Assembly (NCBI RefSeq): GCF_028993615.1
Contig: NZ_CP118632.1
Span: 3,906,001 to 3,970,000, forward strand
Length of the DNA: 64,000 nucleotides
Direction: 5' to 3'
From: Herbaspirillum sp. WKF16
GTDB taxonomy: Bacteria > Pseudomonadota > Gammaproteobacteria > Burkholderiales > Burkholderiaceae_D
Of the stretch, positions 36,356 through 47,956 are shown in pieces. Under the pieces are notes generated by a model, which was given only the letters and a program-made list of their open reading frames with translations, made no database searches and was not told where the DNA came from. The position numbers were made by a program, and so were the translations under genes. How positions within the stretch are numbered: position 1 is the stretch's first letter; each line of letters begins with the position of its first letter.

Positions 36356-37399
36356 ATGGACATTGCCGCGCTGCTGGCATTTGCCGTCAGAAACCAAGCC
36401 TCCGACCTGCATCTTTGCGCCGGCCTGCCGCCCATGCTGCGCGTGCACGGCGAGATCCGCCGCATGGATGCCCCGCCGCTGTGCGACTACCGGCTGCGCG
36501 CCATGCTGCATGGACTGATGGACGATGTCCAGCGGCGCCGCGGCGCCGAGCGCATGGAATCCGACTTCGCCTTCCGGCATGAACAGCTGGGACGCTTTCG
36601 CGTCAACGTCTTCCGCCAGCTGCGCGGCGCCGCCGCGACCATCCGCCACATTCCCCCGCAACCGCCGGCGCTGGCCGGGATCGGCGCGCCGGCCGTCTGC
36701 GCCGACCTGGCTTGTCGACCGCGCGGGCTGGTGCTCGTGACCGGGCCCACCGGGTCGGGCAAGAGCACCACGCTGGCGGCGATGGTGCACCATATCAACG
36801 AGCGGCGGGCGCTGCACATCGTGACCATCGAGGATCCGATCGAGTTCGTCCACGAGCCGCTGCGCGCGCTGGTCAGCCAGCGCGAGGTGGGCACGCATAC
36901 CGGCTCCTTCGCCGACGCGCTGCGCGCCGCCCTGCGCCAGGATCCGGACGTGCTGCTGGTGGGCGAGCTGCGCGATGCCGAGTCTATCCGCCTGGCGCTG
37001 ACCGCGGCCGAGACCGGCCACCTGGTGCTGGCCACGCTGCATACGACCTCGGCGGCCAAGACGGCGGACCGCATCGTCGACGTCTTCCCCGCCGGCGAAA
37101 GGGACGGCGCGCGCGCCATGCTGGCCGAGTCGCTGCTGGCGGTGATCTCGCAGACCCTGCTGCCGTTGCGCGACGGCGGCGGCATGGTGGCGGCGCACGA
37201 GGTGATGCTGGGCACGCCGGCGATCCGCAACCTGATCCGCGAGGGCCGCACGGCGCAGCTCCAGACCGCCATCCAGACCTCGGCCGGGATCGGCATGCAG
37301 ACGCTGGACGCCAGCCTGGCCCAGCTGCTGCAGCGCCAACTGATCAGCCCGGAAAGCGCGCGCCGGCATGGGCGCGCGCTGGACTTCCCGAGCTCGTGA
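36356..37399 (+). CDS. pilT: PilT-like twitching motility ATPase
   Basis: The 347 residues have the secretion-ATPase motifs in order: Walker A VTGPTGSGKSTT (about 127-138), Asp box VTIEDPIEFVHEP, Walker B DVLLVGELRDAES and His box TGHLVLATLHTTS. PilT powers retraction of type IV pili at the cytoplasmic base. It begins MDIAALLAFAVRNQASDLHL behind AAGGA. A pilU gene, often next in line, is absent; a glutathione peroxidase follows instead. Confidence 0.95.
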   Translation: MDIAALLAFAVRNQASDLHLCAGLPPMLRVHGEIRRMDAPPLCDYRLRAMLHGLMDDVQRRRGAERMESDFAFRHEQLGRFRVNVFRQLRGAAATIRHIPPQPPALAGIGAPAVCADLACRPRGLVLVTGPTGSGKSTTLAAMVHHINERRALHIVTIEDPIEFVHEPLRALVSQREVGTHTGSFADALRAALRQDPDVLLVGELRDAESIRLALTAAETGHLVLATLHTTSAAKTADRIVDVFPAGERDGARAMLAESLLAVISQTLLPLRDGGGMVAAHEVMLGTPAIRNLIREGRTAQLQTAIQTSAGIGMQTLDASLAQLLQRQLISPESARRHGRALDFPSS

Positions 37400-37489
37400 C
37401 GCCAAGGCAACCGCGGCAAACCGATGCGCATGGCGCCGGCCGGCGCGCAGGTTTAGAATGGGCGCCCAGGAAAACCCAGGGGAGCAGCC

Positions 37490-37975
37490 ATGAGCACCGT
37501 CTACGATTTCCGGCCCGCGTTGGCCGACCACAGCGAATTCCCGCTGGAGCAATTGCGCGGCAAGGTGATGCTGATCGCCAACACCGCCAGCAAGTGCGGC
37601 TTCACGCCGCAATACAACGGGCTGGAACACATCCATCGCCAATTCAAGGCGCGCGGCCTGGAAGTGATGGCCTTCCCCTGCAACCAGTTCGGCGCGCAGG
37701 AACCGGGCAACGCCGAGGAGATCGGCGCCTTCTGCGAGAAGAACTACGGCGTGAGCTTCCCGCTGTTCGCCAAGATCGACGTCAACGGCGACCAGGCCGA
37801 CCCGCTGTTCAAGTTCCTCAAGAAGGAAGCGCCCGGCCTCCTGGGCAGCAAGGCGATCAAGTGGAATTTCACCAAGTTCCTGGTGCGCCGCGACGGCACC
37901 GTGTTCAAGCGCTATGCGCCGCAGACGCGGCCGGAGGAAATGATCTCCGACATCGAGGCGCTGCTGGCGGAATAA
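37490..37975 (+). CDS. Glutathione peroxidase family protein
   Basis: The 161 residues have the peroxidatic Cys36 in NTASKCGFTPQYNGLE, the Gln-containing FPCNQFGAQEPG and WNFTKFLV. All three catalytic-site regions are present. The Cys-containing bacterial members usually use thioredoxin. It begins MSTVYDFRPALADHSEFPLE, preceded by GGGGAGC. Single gene, convergent with the PhnD-like gene. Confidence 0.95.
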   Translation: MSTVYDFRPALADHSEFPLEQLRGKVMLIANTASKCGFTPQYNGLEHIHRQFKARGLEVMAFPCNQFGAQEPGNAEEIGAFCEKNYGVSFPLFAKIDVNGDQADPLFKFLKKEAPGLLGSKAIKWNFTKFLVRRDGTVFKRYAPQTRPEEMISDIEALLAE

Positions 37976-37987
37976 GCCCCGGCCGGC

Positions 37988-38914
37988 TCAGGGCAGGTCG
38001 CGGATGATCCGGTAGTCGGCGTCGCGCACCGGCACGAAGCGGGTGGCGTGCAGGCCGCGCAGCGTGGCCCGCGTGCGCGCCGATTTGTTGTCGAGGAACA
38101 CCGCGCGGATCTTGTCGCGGATGTCGGCGCACAGCTGGCCGCGGTAGACGAAGGGATCGTAGGGGATCGGCGCCGAGCGCCAGAGCACGCGCACGTCGCG
38201 CCGCTTCAGCTTGCCCTCGCTGATCATGCGCGAGAGGTTGGTGCTGGCGACGAAGGCGGCGTCGGCATTGCGGCTCAGCACCGCCAGCACCGACTGCTCA
38301 TGGTTGCCGGCGTAGCCGATGCGGGAGAAATAACTGGCCAGCTGCAGACCGTTCTGGCGCGCGAAGATATGCCGCGGAATCAGCGCGCCCGAGGTGCTGT
38401 CGGGGTCGGCCAGCGCCAGCACCTTGCCGCGCAGCGAGGCGATGCTGTCATAAGGCCCCTGCTGGCGCGTGATCAGCAGCGAGAAGTAGACGGAGGACGC
38501 CGCGGCGCCGCCCGGGCCGGCGAAATTCGGTTCCTGCAGTTCCAGCGAGGCAAAGGGCGTGACCTGCGCGTCGCCCTTCCTGGCCGTCACGTAGGACGCC
38601 GGCCCCAGCCGCGCGATATCGACGGCGCCGGCCATCAGGCCTTCGATCACCGAGCCGTAGGACGACGGCACCACCATTTCCACCGGCATCTTCAGCTTCT
38701 CGCGCAGGGCGTCGAGCAGGGGATCCATCGCGCTTTGCTGTTCCTCGTCGCTGCCCTGGGGCACGAAGGAAAAACGCAGCCGCTCCGGACGCTCGCAGGC
38801 CGCGCCCCGCTGGGCCGACGCCGGCGGCGACGCCAGCAAGGCCGCCAGGGCCAGGCCGCAGGCGGCCAGGATGCCCCGGGCGGACGATGCGAACAATGCT
38901 GCGGCAATCTTCAT
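37988..38914 (-). CDS. PhnD-like periplasmic binding protein coupled to a GGDEF-EAL gene
   Basis: The 308 residues have a signal peptide (ALAALLASPPASA) followed by a PhnD/TctC-like bilobed binding fold: LRFSFVPQGSDEEQQSAMDP, YGSVIEGLMAGAVDIARLGP, ADPDSTSGALIPRHIFARQN. The ligand could be an oxyanion or phosphonate, but this is not demonstrable. The ATG overlaps the stop of the GGDEF-EAL gene (ATGA, 38911-38914). No permease or ATPase gene is adjacent, so it may act as a sensory partner rather than a transport component. Confidence 0.88.
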   Translation of the reverse strand: MKIAAALFASSARGILAACGLALAALLASPPASAQRGAACERPERLRFSFVPQGSDEEQQSAMDPLLDALREKLKMPVEMVVPSSYGSVIEGLMAGAVDIARLGPASYVTARKGDAQVTPFASLELQEPNFAGPGGAAASSVYFSLLITRQQGPYDSIASLRGKVLALADPDSTSGALIPRHIFARQNGLQLASYFSRIGYAGNHEQSVLAVLSRNADAAFVASTNLSRMISEGKLKRRDVRVLWRSAPIPYDPFVYRGQLCADIRDKIRAVFLDNKSARTRATLRGLHATRFVPVRDADYRIIRDLP

Positions 38915-41208
38915 GCGATCTCAAACCTGCCCTTCTGCAAGATGGCTTCCAACTGGTCGGCGGGCACCGGGCGCTGCAGGTAGAAGCCCTGCACCTGGTC
39001 GCAGCCCATGACCTTCAGGTGCATCAGCTGCTCCTTGGTCTCCACGCCCTCGGCCACCACCTTCAGCCCCAGGTTGCGCGCCAGCGTCACGGTGGATGCG
39101 ACGATCATGCCGTCGCTGTTGTCGTTGCGGATATCGCTGATGAAGGAGCGATCTATCTTCAGCGCGTAGACCGGCAGCGTCTTGATGTGGCTCAGTCCGG
39201 AATAGCCGGTGCCGTAATCGTCCAGGTAGATCTTCAGGCCTTCGCTGCGCAGCTTCTCCAGCGTGCGGCGCGCGGTTTCCACGTCTTCGATGAAGCAGCT
39301 CTCGGTGACCTCGATGTCCAGCAGGTCGGGCGTGAGCCGGTGGCGCCGCAGCGACTCCCGCACGATCTCGCTCAGGCTCTCGTCGCGCAGTTGCTTGGCC
39401 GAGACGTTGATCGCCACCGGCACCAGCGGCAGCCCCTTGTCGCGCCACTGCGCCAGCTGGCGGCAGACTGCCTCGATGATCCAGTGGCCCAGCGGCACCA
39501 CCATGTCGTGCGCCTCGGCCAGGCCGATGAATTCGCCGGGGAAGATCAGGCCGTGCTCCGGATGCTGCCAGCGGATCAGCGCCTCCATGCCGGTCACCCG
39601 GAACTGCTGCAACTCGACCTTGGGCTGGTAGTGCAGGCAGAACTCGTCGTCCTTGAGCGCCTGGCGGAAGCGACCCAGCAACTCCAGCCCGCGCACCGCG
39701 ATGGCGTTGAGCGAGGCGTCGTAGAAGCGGTACAGGCCGGAGCCGGAAGTCTTGGCGGTGTACATCGCCGAGTCGGCGTTGGTCATCAGCTCCTCGATGC
39801 TCTGGCCGTCGCGCGGGTACAGGGCGATGCCGATGCTGGGCGCGGTCTCGACGTAGCAGCCCAGCAGGTCCGGATAAGGCGCGCGGATGCTCTCGACCAG
39901 CTTGTCGGCGATCTCGGCCACGCTTTCCTCGTTGCGGATCTCCGACACCATCACCACGAACTCGTCGCCGCCCAGGCGCGCCACCAGGTCGTACTCGCGC
40001 AGCGCGGCGCGCAGGCGGCGGGCCACCTCCTGCAGCAGCGCGTCGCCCACGGCGTGGCCCTGGGTATCGTTGATCAGCTTGAACTTGTCGAGGTCGAGGA
40101 AGAACAGCGCATAGAGATTGCGGCTGCGCTTGGCGCGCGAGAGCTCGGTCGAGGCCAGCTCGTAGAACAGCATGCGGTTGGGGATGCCGGTCAGGTAATC
40201 GTGCGAGGCCAGCTGGTAGGCGCGCGACTTCTCCTGCTCCAGCTGGTTGATCAGGCCGCTCTTCTCGCGCTCCGAATACAGCAGCTTCTCGTACAGGAAG
40301 CGACGGCGATGCGCCAGGTTGATCAGGCCCGCCGTCAGCAGCATGATGGCCACCGAAATCGCGACGGCCTGCACGTAGTACTGGCGATGCGCCGGCCGCA
40401 GCTTGCCGAGCAGTTGCTCCGGATCCCGGCTCACCACCACCGCCAGCGGATAGTGCACCAGGCGCCGCTGCACACCGACGTGCTGCACCTCGTCGCCCGG
40501 GCGCAGCGCGTGGATCAGGCCGTCGCCCTTGCCCGCCAGCAGGAACAGCGCGTACGCCTGGCCGGCATAGTTGGAGCCGCCCGAGAGGATGCCGCCCGAC
40601 AGCTCGGCCAGCTGCAGGCCGGCGGCGTTGAGGATCTCGATGCGGCTGGCGCCGGCTACGCTGACTTCCTGGTAGGTCTTGAGGAAGTAGCCCAGGTCGA
40701 GGATGGCGGTGAAGAACCCCTGCAGCTCGCCGCGCCCGTTCTGCAGCGGGATCAGCAGCGGCACGCGCCAGCTGTAGCCGTCGCGGCTGTTGGGCGGATT
40801 GATGATCATCGGATTCTGGTTGCGCCCGGCAGTCAGCGAGCTCATGTAACCGGCGTTGATCAGCTTGGCGAGTTCCGGCTCTTCCTGCTGCCGCGCCGAC
40901 GAATAGACCAGACGACCGCCGGCGTCGAACATGGCCACGCGCAGGTAGGCCGAGTCGCCGTTGAAGAGCGGATTGAGATAGGAGGAAGACGAGCGATCGC
41001 CGCCCAGCATGGCCTGGCCGATGCGGGAATACAGCAAGGTCTTGCCCAGCACCTCGTCGAGGTTGGCCGAAACGATGGCGGCAACGTTCTTGCTGTCGGC
41101 GATCGAACTGGCGATGGCCAGCCGTTTCTCGTTCTCGATGCGGGTGATGGTCAGGTACCACAGCATCACCAGCACGCAGGCCGACAGCAATACCAGGCCG
41201 ACCGACAT
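38911..41208 (-). CDS. Membrane protein with dCache-like sensor, GGDEF and EAL domains
   Basis: From the ATG at 41208 the 765 residues comprise a TM helix, a periplasmic dCache-like domain (about 40-270), a second TM helix (about 270-290), GGDEF (about 330-500; LGGDEFVV with I-site REYD) and EAL (about 515-765). The EAL residues look complete: MEALIRW, AINVSAKQL, DIEVTES, LDDYGTG, ALKID and VAEGVET. It could both make and break cyclic di-GMP. Upstream codons run into a palindromic repeat and lack a ribosome site, so the longer reading is rejected. It is the first gene of a pair with the PhnD-like protein. Confidence 0.9.
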   Translation of the reverse strand: MSVGLVLLSACVLVMLWYLTITRIENEKRLAIASSIADSKNVAAIVSANLDEVLGKTLLYSRIGQAMLGGDRSSSSYLNPLFNGDSAYLRVAMFDAGGRLVYSSARQQEEPELAKLINAGYMSSLTAGRNQNPMIINPPNSRDGYSWRVPLLIPLQNGRGELQGFFTAILDLGYFLKTYQEVSVAGASRIEILNAAGLQLAELSGGILSGGSNYAGQAYALFLLAGKGDGLIHALRPGDEVQHVGVQRRLVHYPLAVVVSRDPEQLLGKLRPAHRQYYVQAVAISVAIMLLTAGLINLAHRRRFLYEKLLYSEREKSGLINQLEQEKSRAYQLASHDYLTGIPNRMLFYELASTELSRAKRSRNLYALFFLDLDKFKLINDTQGHAVGDALLQEVARRLRAALREYDLVARLGGDEFVVMVSEIRNEESVAEIADKLVESIRAPYPDLLGCYVETAPSIGIALYPRDGQSIEELMTNADSAMYTAKTSGSGLYRFYDASLNAIAVRGLELLGRFRQALKDDEFCLHYQPKVELQQFRVTGMEALIRWQHPEHGLIFPGEFIGLAEAHDMVVPLGHWIIEAVCRQLAQWRDKGLPLVPVAINVSAKQLRDESLSEIVRESLRRHRLTPDLLDIEVTESCFIEDVETARRTLEKLRSEGLKIYLDDYGTGYSGLSHIKTLPVYALKIDRSFISDIRNDNSDGMIVASTVTLARNLGLKVVAEGVETKEQLMHLKVMGCDQVQGFYLQRPVPADQLEAILQKGRFEIA

Positions 41209-41642
41209 CCCGCGCCCTGCGAGAAACTCGGTCAACAGCCTCTTCGGCTCCAAAGATCTTGGATTACGCAATCCCCACCCGCATGAACATTCGGCCGGAG
41301 AGTCCGGCACTGCCTTGTTTCCCCTTAACCGAAGCAGATTAGTACGCCAATGTGTCAAGTTGATGACAAGCGGCGGGTTGTTACGTGAGCTGTTTTCATG
41401 TTGCGGCGGACCGCGTTGCGGCGCTGGCGCAATCAAGGCTGACGTTGGCTGAAGCACAAGCTCAGTCGACGACGCTGGATCCCTGCTTTCGCAGGGACGA
41501 CGCATTAATTGAGACAGCGAGCCAGGAAATCGATGCCGCAGGCGAGCAGGACACAACGCAAAGCCGAGGCCAGCGACAAACGTCCGAAGCCGAAGGCGAG
41601 TAAGAGACAGCGCGACGCCGCAGGCGAGCCGGACATGCTTTT

Positions 41643-41973
41643 CCCCTTGTGGGCCAGCCGTCGGAGCGGCGCAAAAAGTGGATCAGGGCGTGAGTCGGAG
41701 CGCAGCGACTCTGACGACCCCACCTTTTGCACCGCTCCGGCGGGCACCCCGAAGGGGCTGGCACTTAGGGGCCGCCTTCTTTTGCTTGCTTTTCTTGGCG
41801 GAGCAAGAAAAGTGAGCGGCCGCCGGGCCGCCCCCGGCGCTCACCTACGACCGGAGAAAGATAAGAGTAAAGCCAGTACATCTGCACGCAGCAAGAGCAG
41901 ACTACCCAAACAACGACTGCATCCACGCCGACCTCGATACGCCGCCAAAGCGGCTACTCAGTCCGAACGGAGT
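41643..41973 (+). repeat. Composite hairpin repeat, copy C
   Basis: Same order of elements and same orientation as copies A and B. As in copy A, the inverted repeat uses the CTTTTCTTG / CAAGAAAAG form rather than the CTTTCTTTGG / CCAAAGAAAG form of copies B and D-I. Both arms have changed together, which is compensatory. The right arm of the long stem reads CACCTTTTGC, a slightly degraded version. Confidence 0.9.
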
Positions 41974-42150
41974 CCGGTGAGGTGCGACGAACGACGCTGG
42001 ATCCCCGCCTTCGCGGGGACGACACCGAAGCGGTGGTCAACACCTCCTGATGTTCAAGATGCTTATGGCTTGTCGTTCCTGCGAAAGCAGGAACCCAGCG
42101 CCGTTCATCGCATATCCCCAGCTTCAGCAAAAATGCGCATGCCAAACACG

Positions 42151-42176
42151 AAAAGAAAAAGGACGCCGAAGCGTCC
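42151..42176 (-). terminator. Rho-independent terminator of ilvC
   Basis: On the minus strand, GGACGC-TTCG-GCGTCC is followed by a T-rich tract (A run 42151-42160 on the plus strand), 22 nt after the ilvC stop. Confidence 0.85.
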
Positions 42177-42197
42177 TTTCCCTTGGGCCTGAACCGA

Positions 42198-44395
<2,198 letters not shown>

Positions 44396-44548
44396 GATTG
44401 TCTCCTGTCTTGAACTGCTTTCTTCTTATGGGCGGCGGGCACGCTTTTGGCTGTTTCCACCTTTGAGGCGGTCGCAAGTTTGCCACCTCTGCGTCGAAGA
44501 ATAACGAGACTATTTGATGACTTCCAATACAATGTACAGACAGAATCA

Positions 44549-44563
44549 ATACCTTGAAGGTAT
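44549..44563. promoter_or_regulatory. LysR-type binding palindrome just before the lysR start
   Basis: ATACCTT-g-AAGGTAT is a perfect inverted repeat that also fits T-N11-A, the LysR-family consensus. It lies 3 nt upstream of the lysR ATG at 44567, in the 171-nt gap to the divergent sigma-54 activator. Autoregulation or divergent control is likely. Confidence 0.6.
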
Positions 44564-44566
44564 CAA

Positions 44567-45469
44567 ATGATCGAACTGAGACACCTCACCTATTTCCGCA
44601 CCGTAGCAGAAACCCTGCATTTCGGACGCGCCGCGGAGCTGTTGCATATCTCGCAACCCCCGCTCACACGGCAGATTGCGGCGCTGGAGAAGGAGCTGGG
44701 CGCGCAATTGTTCGACCGCAGCAAACGCGCCATCCAGCTGACCCCGGCCGGCAAATATTTTTACCGCGACACCACAGAAATTTTCAAGGCGCTGGAGCGG
44801 GCCAAGCGAAATGTTTCATCTTCCAGCACCGGCAAGAGCGGCGCGCTGAAGGTGGGCTTCATGATGTCCTCGGCCTACAACATCCTGCCCTCGGTGACGC
44901 GCCACTACTCGGCCGCCTATCCCGAGGTGGATATGCGCCTGACCGAATACGTGCCCAACCTGCTGGCCACCGACATCGAAGACGAGAAAGTCGACGTGGG
45001 CATCATGTACCGCCCCGAGGACTGCAGCCGCCTGGACAGCCACACGATCTACGCCGAACCGTTGCTGGCGGTGCTGCCGCACGACCATCGCCTGGCTAGC
45101 AAGCCGGCGATCTCGATCGCGGAACTGGCCGAGGATCCCTTCATCAGCATCCCGCGCGCGATCGCGCCGGTGGTGTTCGACATCATCGTCAGCCACTGCC
45201 AGTCCAACGGCTTTCGCCCGCGCATCGTGCTCGAGGCCAACCTGCAGCAGACCATCGTCAACCTGGTGGGAGAAGGCCTGGGCGTGGCGCTGGTGCCGGC
45301 CTCGATGCAGGCCATGCATCTGGAATCCACGGTGTTCAAGCCGCTGCTCAACCCGCCGCTGGTGGAAGTGGCGGTGATCTGGAACAAGGAAAATTCCAAT
45401 CCCTGTATCAGGACCTTTGCGGATACGGCGGTGGAGGTGTGGAGGAAGCAGCGGCCGATGGCCAATTGA
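44567..45469 (+). CDS. LysR-family transcriptional regulator (BenM/CatM-like)
   Basis: The 300 residues begin MIELRHLTYFRTVAETLHFG with the winged HTH (LLHISQPPLTRQIAALEKEL). The effector domain (about 90-300) has the pattern LKVGFMMSSAYNILPSVTRH seen in aromatic-type LysR regulators. The ligand is unknown. It is divergent from the sigma-54 activator gene and may regulate it. Confidence 0.93.
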   Translation: MIELRHLTYFRTVAETLHFGRAAELLHISQPPLTRQIAALEKELGAQLFDRSKRAIQLTPAGKYFYRDTTEIFKALERAKRNVSSSSTGKSGALKVGFMMSSAYNILPSVTRHYSAAYPEVDMRLTEYVPNLLATDIEDEKVDVGIMYRPEDCSRLDSHTIYAEPLLAVLPHDHRLASKPAISIAELAEDPFISIPRAIAPVVFDIIVSHCQSNGFRPRIVLEANLQQTIVNLVGEGLGVALVPASMQAMHLESTVFKPLLNPPLVEVAVIWNKENSNPCIRTFADTAVEVWRKQRPMAN

Positions 45470-45632
45470 AGCAGGCGGCGATGCCCTGAACGGGCTTGGG
45501 CCGCGTGCGACGAAAGTCGCTGGATCCCCGCTTTCGCGGGGACGACGGATTAATTGAGATAGCGAGCCAAGGAATCGATGCCGCAGGCGAGCAAGAAACG
45601 GCGCGAGGCCGCAGGCGAGCCGGTCACGCTTC

Positions 45633-45962
45633 CCCCTTGTGGGCCAGCCGTCGGAGCGGCGCAAAAAGTGGATCAGGGCGTCAGTCGGAGCGCAGCGACT
45701 CTGACGACCCCACTTTTTGCGACGCTCCGACGGGTACCCCGAAGGGGCTGGCGCTTAGGGGCCGGTTTCTTTGCTTACTTTCTTTGGCGGGCCAAAGAAA
45801 GTGAGCGGCTGCCGGGCCGCCCCCGGCGCTCCGCCACGACCGGAGAAAGACAAGACTAAAGCCGGTACACCTGCACGCAGCAAGACCAGACTACCCAAAC
45901 AACGACGGCATCCACGCCGACTTCGATACGCCGCCAAAGCAGCTACTCAGTCCGAACGGAAT
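45633..45962 (+). repeat. Composite hairpin repeat, copy D
   Basis: Close match to copy B, with the same single mismatch in the long stem arms (left GCGGCGC, right GCGACGC). GCTTACTTTCTTTGG pairs with a right arm in GTGAGC form. Preceded by two GCCGCAGGCGAG motifs 26 bp apart. Confidence 0.92.
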
Positions 45963-46098
45963 CCAAGGAGCGCAACGAACGTCGCTGGATCCCCGCCTTC
46001 GCGGGGACGACGGATTAATTGAAATAGCGAGCCAAGGAATCGATGCCGCAGGCGAGTAAGAGACAGCGCGAGGCCGCAGGCGAGCCGGTCACGCTGTC

Positions 46099-46428
46099 CC
46101 CCTTGTGGGCCAGCCGTCGGAGCGGCGCAAAAAGTGGATCAGGGCGTCAGTCGGAGCGCAGCGACTCTGACGCCCCCACTTTTTGCGCCGCTCCGACGGG
46201 CACCCCGAAGGGGCTGGCACCTAGGGGCCGGTTTCTTTGCTTACTTTCTTTGGCGGGCCAAAGAAAGTAAGCGGCTGCCGGGCCGCCCCCGGCGCTCACC
46301 TCCGACCGGAGAAAGATAAGACTAAAGCCGGTACATCTGCACGCAGCAAGACCAGACTACCCAAACAACGACGGCATCCACGCTGACTTCGATACGCCGC
46401 CAAAGCGGCTACTCAGCCCGAACGGAAT
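46099..46428 (+). repeat. Composite hairpin repeat, copy E
   Basis: Same structure as copy D, but with a perfect long-stem pairing in the arms (right arm reads GCGCCGC). It begins about 140 bp after copy D ends, with a REP-like palindrome between. Confidence 0.92.
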
Positions 46429-46562
46429 GCAAGGAGCGCAACGAACGACACTGGGTCCCGGCCTGCGCCGGGACGACGGATTAAAAACACAGTGAGCCAA
46501 TGCATCAAAGCCGCAGGCGAGTCGGAGACAGCGCGAGGCCGCAGGCGAGCCGGACACGCTTT

Positions 46563-46892
46563 CCCCTTGTGGGCCAGCCGTCGGAGCGTCGCAAAAAGTG
46601 GGGTCGTCAGAGTCGCTGCGCTCCGACTGACGCCCTGATCCACTTTTTGCGCCGCTCCGACGGTCACCCCGAAGGGGCTGGCACTTAGGGGCCGGTTTCT
46701 TTGCTTACTTTCTTTGGCGGGCCAAAGAAAGTAAGCGGCTGCCGGGCCGCCCCCGGCGCTCCGTCTCGACCGGAGAAAGACAAGACTAAAGCCGGTACAT
46801 CCGCATGCAGCAAGACCAGACTACCCAAACAACGACGGCATCCACGCCGACTTCGATACGCCGCCAAAGCGGCTACTCAGTCCGAACGGAGT
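46563..46892 (+). repeat. Composite hairpin repeat, copy F, with inverted hairpin interior
   Basis: Flanking elements are in the usual order, but the interior of the long hairpin between CGTCGGAGCG (46579-46588) and CGCTCCGACG (46653-46662) is reversed. The segment that reads GATCAGGGCGTCAG in the other copies lies on the right in complement, and GGGTCGTCAG lies on the left. The arm mismatch base is also swapped (left GCGTCGC, right GCGCCGC), so the flipped tract includes the inner arms. Confidence 0.92.
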
Positions 46893-47125
46893 CTGCTGAG
46901 GTGCGGCGAACGACAAGGGAGTCTGCTGAGGCGCGGCGAACAACAAGGGAGTCTGGTGAGGCGCGACAAACGACGCTGGGTCCCGGCCTTCGCCGGGACG
47001 ACATGGAAGAGATAGCCAACATCTCCCCATGCTCAAGATCCTCACTACTCGTCGTTCCTGCGAAAGCAGGAACCCAGCGGCGTCTGTCATGCCACAACGA
47101 GCACCGAACGATACGAAAACCCCGC

Positions 47126-47923
47126 TCAAGCCACCTTCAACGACAAGCCGCCATCGACGATCAGATCCAGCCCGGTGATATAACGCGCATTGTCAGAAGC
47201 CAGGAACAAGGAAGCGTGCGCCACGTCCCAGGCATCGCCCATGAACCCCATCGGGCATTGCGCATGCCGCTTGGCCCGCATCTCCTCGATATCCCCGCCA
47301 TAGGACGCCTTCAGCGGCTCGCGGATCATCGGCGTATCCATCAGCCCCGGCAAGATGCAATTGGCGCGGATCCCCAGCGGCGCATACTGCATCGCCACGT
47401 TCTTGGTGAACGCCAGGATGGCCGCCTTGGTCGTGGTGTAGCCCAGGTAAGGGAAGCCGATCCAGCGCAAGGCCGCCAGCGACGAGATGTTCACGATCGC
47501 GCCCTTCTTCTGCCGCTCCATGATGGGCAGCACGTACTTGTGCGTCAGGAACAGGCTGGTCTGGTTCACCGCCACCAGGCGGTTCCAGCTCTCCTCGGTG
47601 GTCTCGACCGGGCCGCCGGTCTCGGCGATGCCGACGTTGTTGTGCAGCACGTCGACCCGGCCGAAATGATCCATCGCCGCCGCGGCGATCGCCTTTACGT
47701 CTTCCGTCTTCGATACGTCGGCCGCGATCACCTCGCACACGCCGCCTTCGCTACGGATGATCGCCTGGGTCTCCCTGGCCGCCTCGATGCTGCGATCCAC
47801 CGCCAGCACCCGTCCGCCCTCGCGCGCATACAGCGCGGCGGCGGCCTTGCCGTTGCCCCAACCCTCGCCCACCGAGCCGGCGCCGGTGACGATGATGACC
47901 TTGTCTTCCATCAGTTTCTGCAT
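47126..47923 (-). CDS. SDR-family dehydrogenase (second SDR of the TRAP operon)
   Basis: The 265 residues start MQKLMEDKVIIVTGAGSVGE. Visible motifs are the nucleotide-binding TGAGSVGEGWG, NNVGIAE, the catalytic SSLAALRW Ser region and YTTTK (YxxxK). It is a classical short-chain NAD(P) reductase/dehydrogenase. It lies 33 nt after another SDR gene at the end of the TRAP operon. By context it may oxidise a hydroxy-acid or hydroxyacyl-CoA. Confidence 0.93.
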   Translation of the reverse strand: MQKLMEDKVIIVTGAGSVGEGWGNGKAAAALYAREGGRVLAVDRSIEAARETQAIIRSEGGVCEVIAADVSKTEDVKAIAAAAMDHFGRVDVLHNNVGIAETGGPVETTEESWNRLVAVNQTSLFLTHKYVLPIMERQKKGAIVNISSLAALRWIGFPYLGYTTTKAAILAFTKNVAMQYAPLGIRANCILPGLMDTPMIREPLKASYGGDIEEMRAKRHAQCPMGFMGDAWDVAHASLFLASDNARYITGLDLIVDGGLSLKVA

Positions 47924-47956
47924 GTCTGTCTCCTCTGCTTCTATGCGTTGTCGGTA

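Larger units (their letters stand above)
41209..42197. other. Repeat-filled gap between the GGDEF-EAL gene and ilvC
   Basis: The region holds the promoter of the GGDEF-EAL gene, a REP-like palindrome at 41480-41497, composite repeat copy C, further palindromes at 42002-42019 and 42075-42094, and the ilvC terminator. Open frames in it translate repeat DNA and are not genes. Confidence 0.8.
45470..47125. other. 1.65 kb gene-free block of three consecutive composite repeats
   Basis: Between the convergent lysR and SDR genes the sequence consists of copies D, E and F separated by REP-like palindromes at 45525-45542, 45990-46007, 46455-46474, 46980-46999 and 47054-47073. Copies F's tail is followed by two short tandem duplications of GAGTCTGCTGAGG-type sequence at about 46890-46960. 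I see no gene here. Confidence 0.85.

Noticed and set aside
36356..37399. Calling pilT a PilU or a type II secretion ATPase
   Set aside because: Length and motif order fit PilT, and the divergent yggS-proC arrangement is the known pilT context.
41209..41556. N-terminal extension of the GGDEF-EAL protein beyond the ATG at 41208
   Set aside because: It runs through a REP-like palindrome (41480-41497) and has no ribosome site; the TM helix begins just after the chosen start.
45470..47125. CRISPR array or mobile element in the repeat-rich block
   Set aside because: Units are about 330 bp with internal hairpins rather than short repeats with spacers, no cas genes or transposase genes are present, and no terminal inverted repeats or target duplications were seen.
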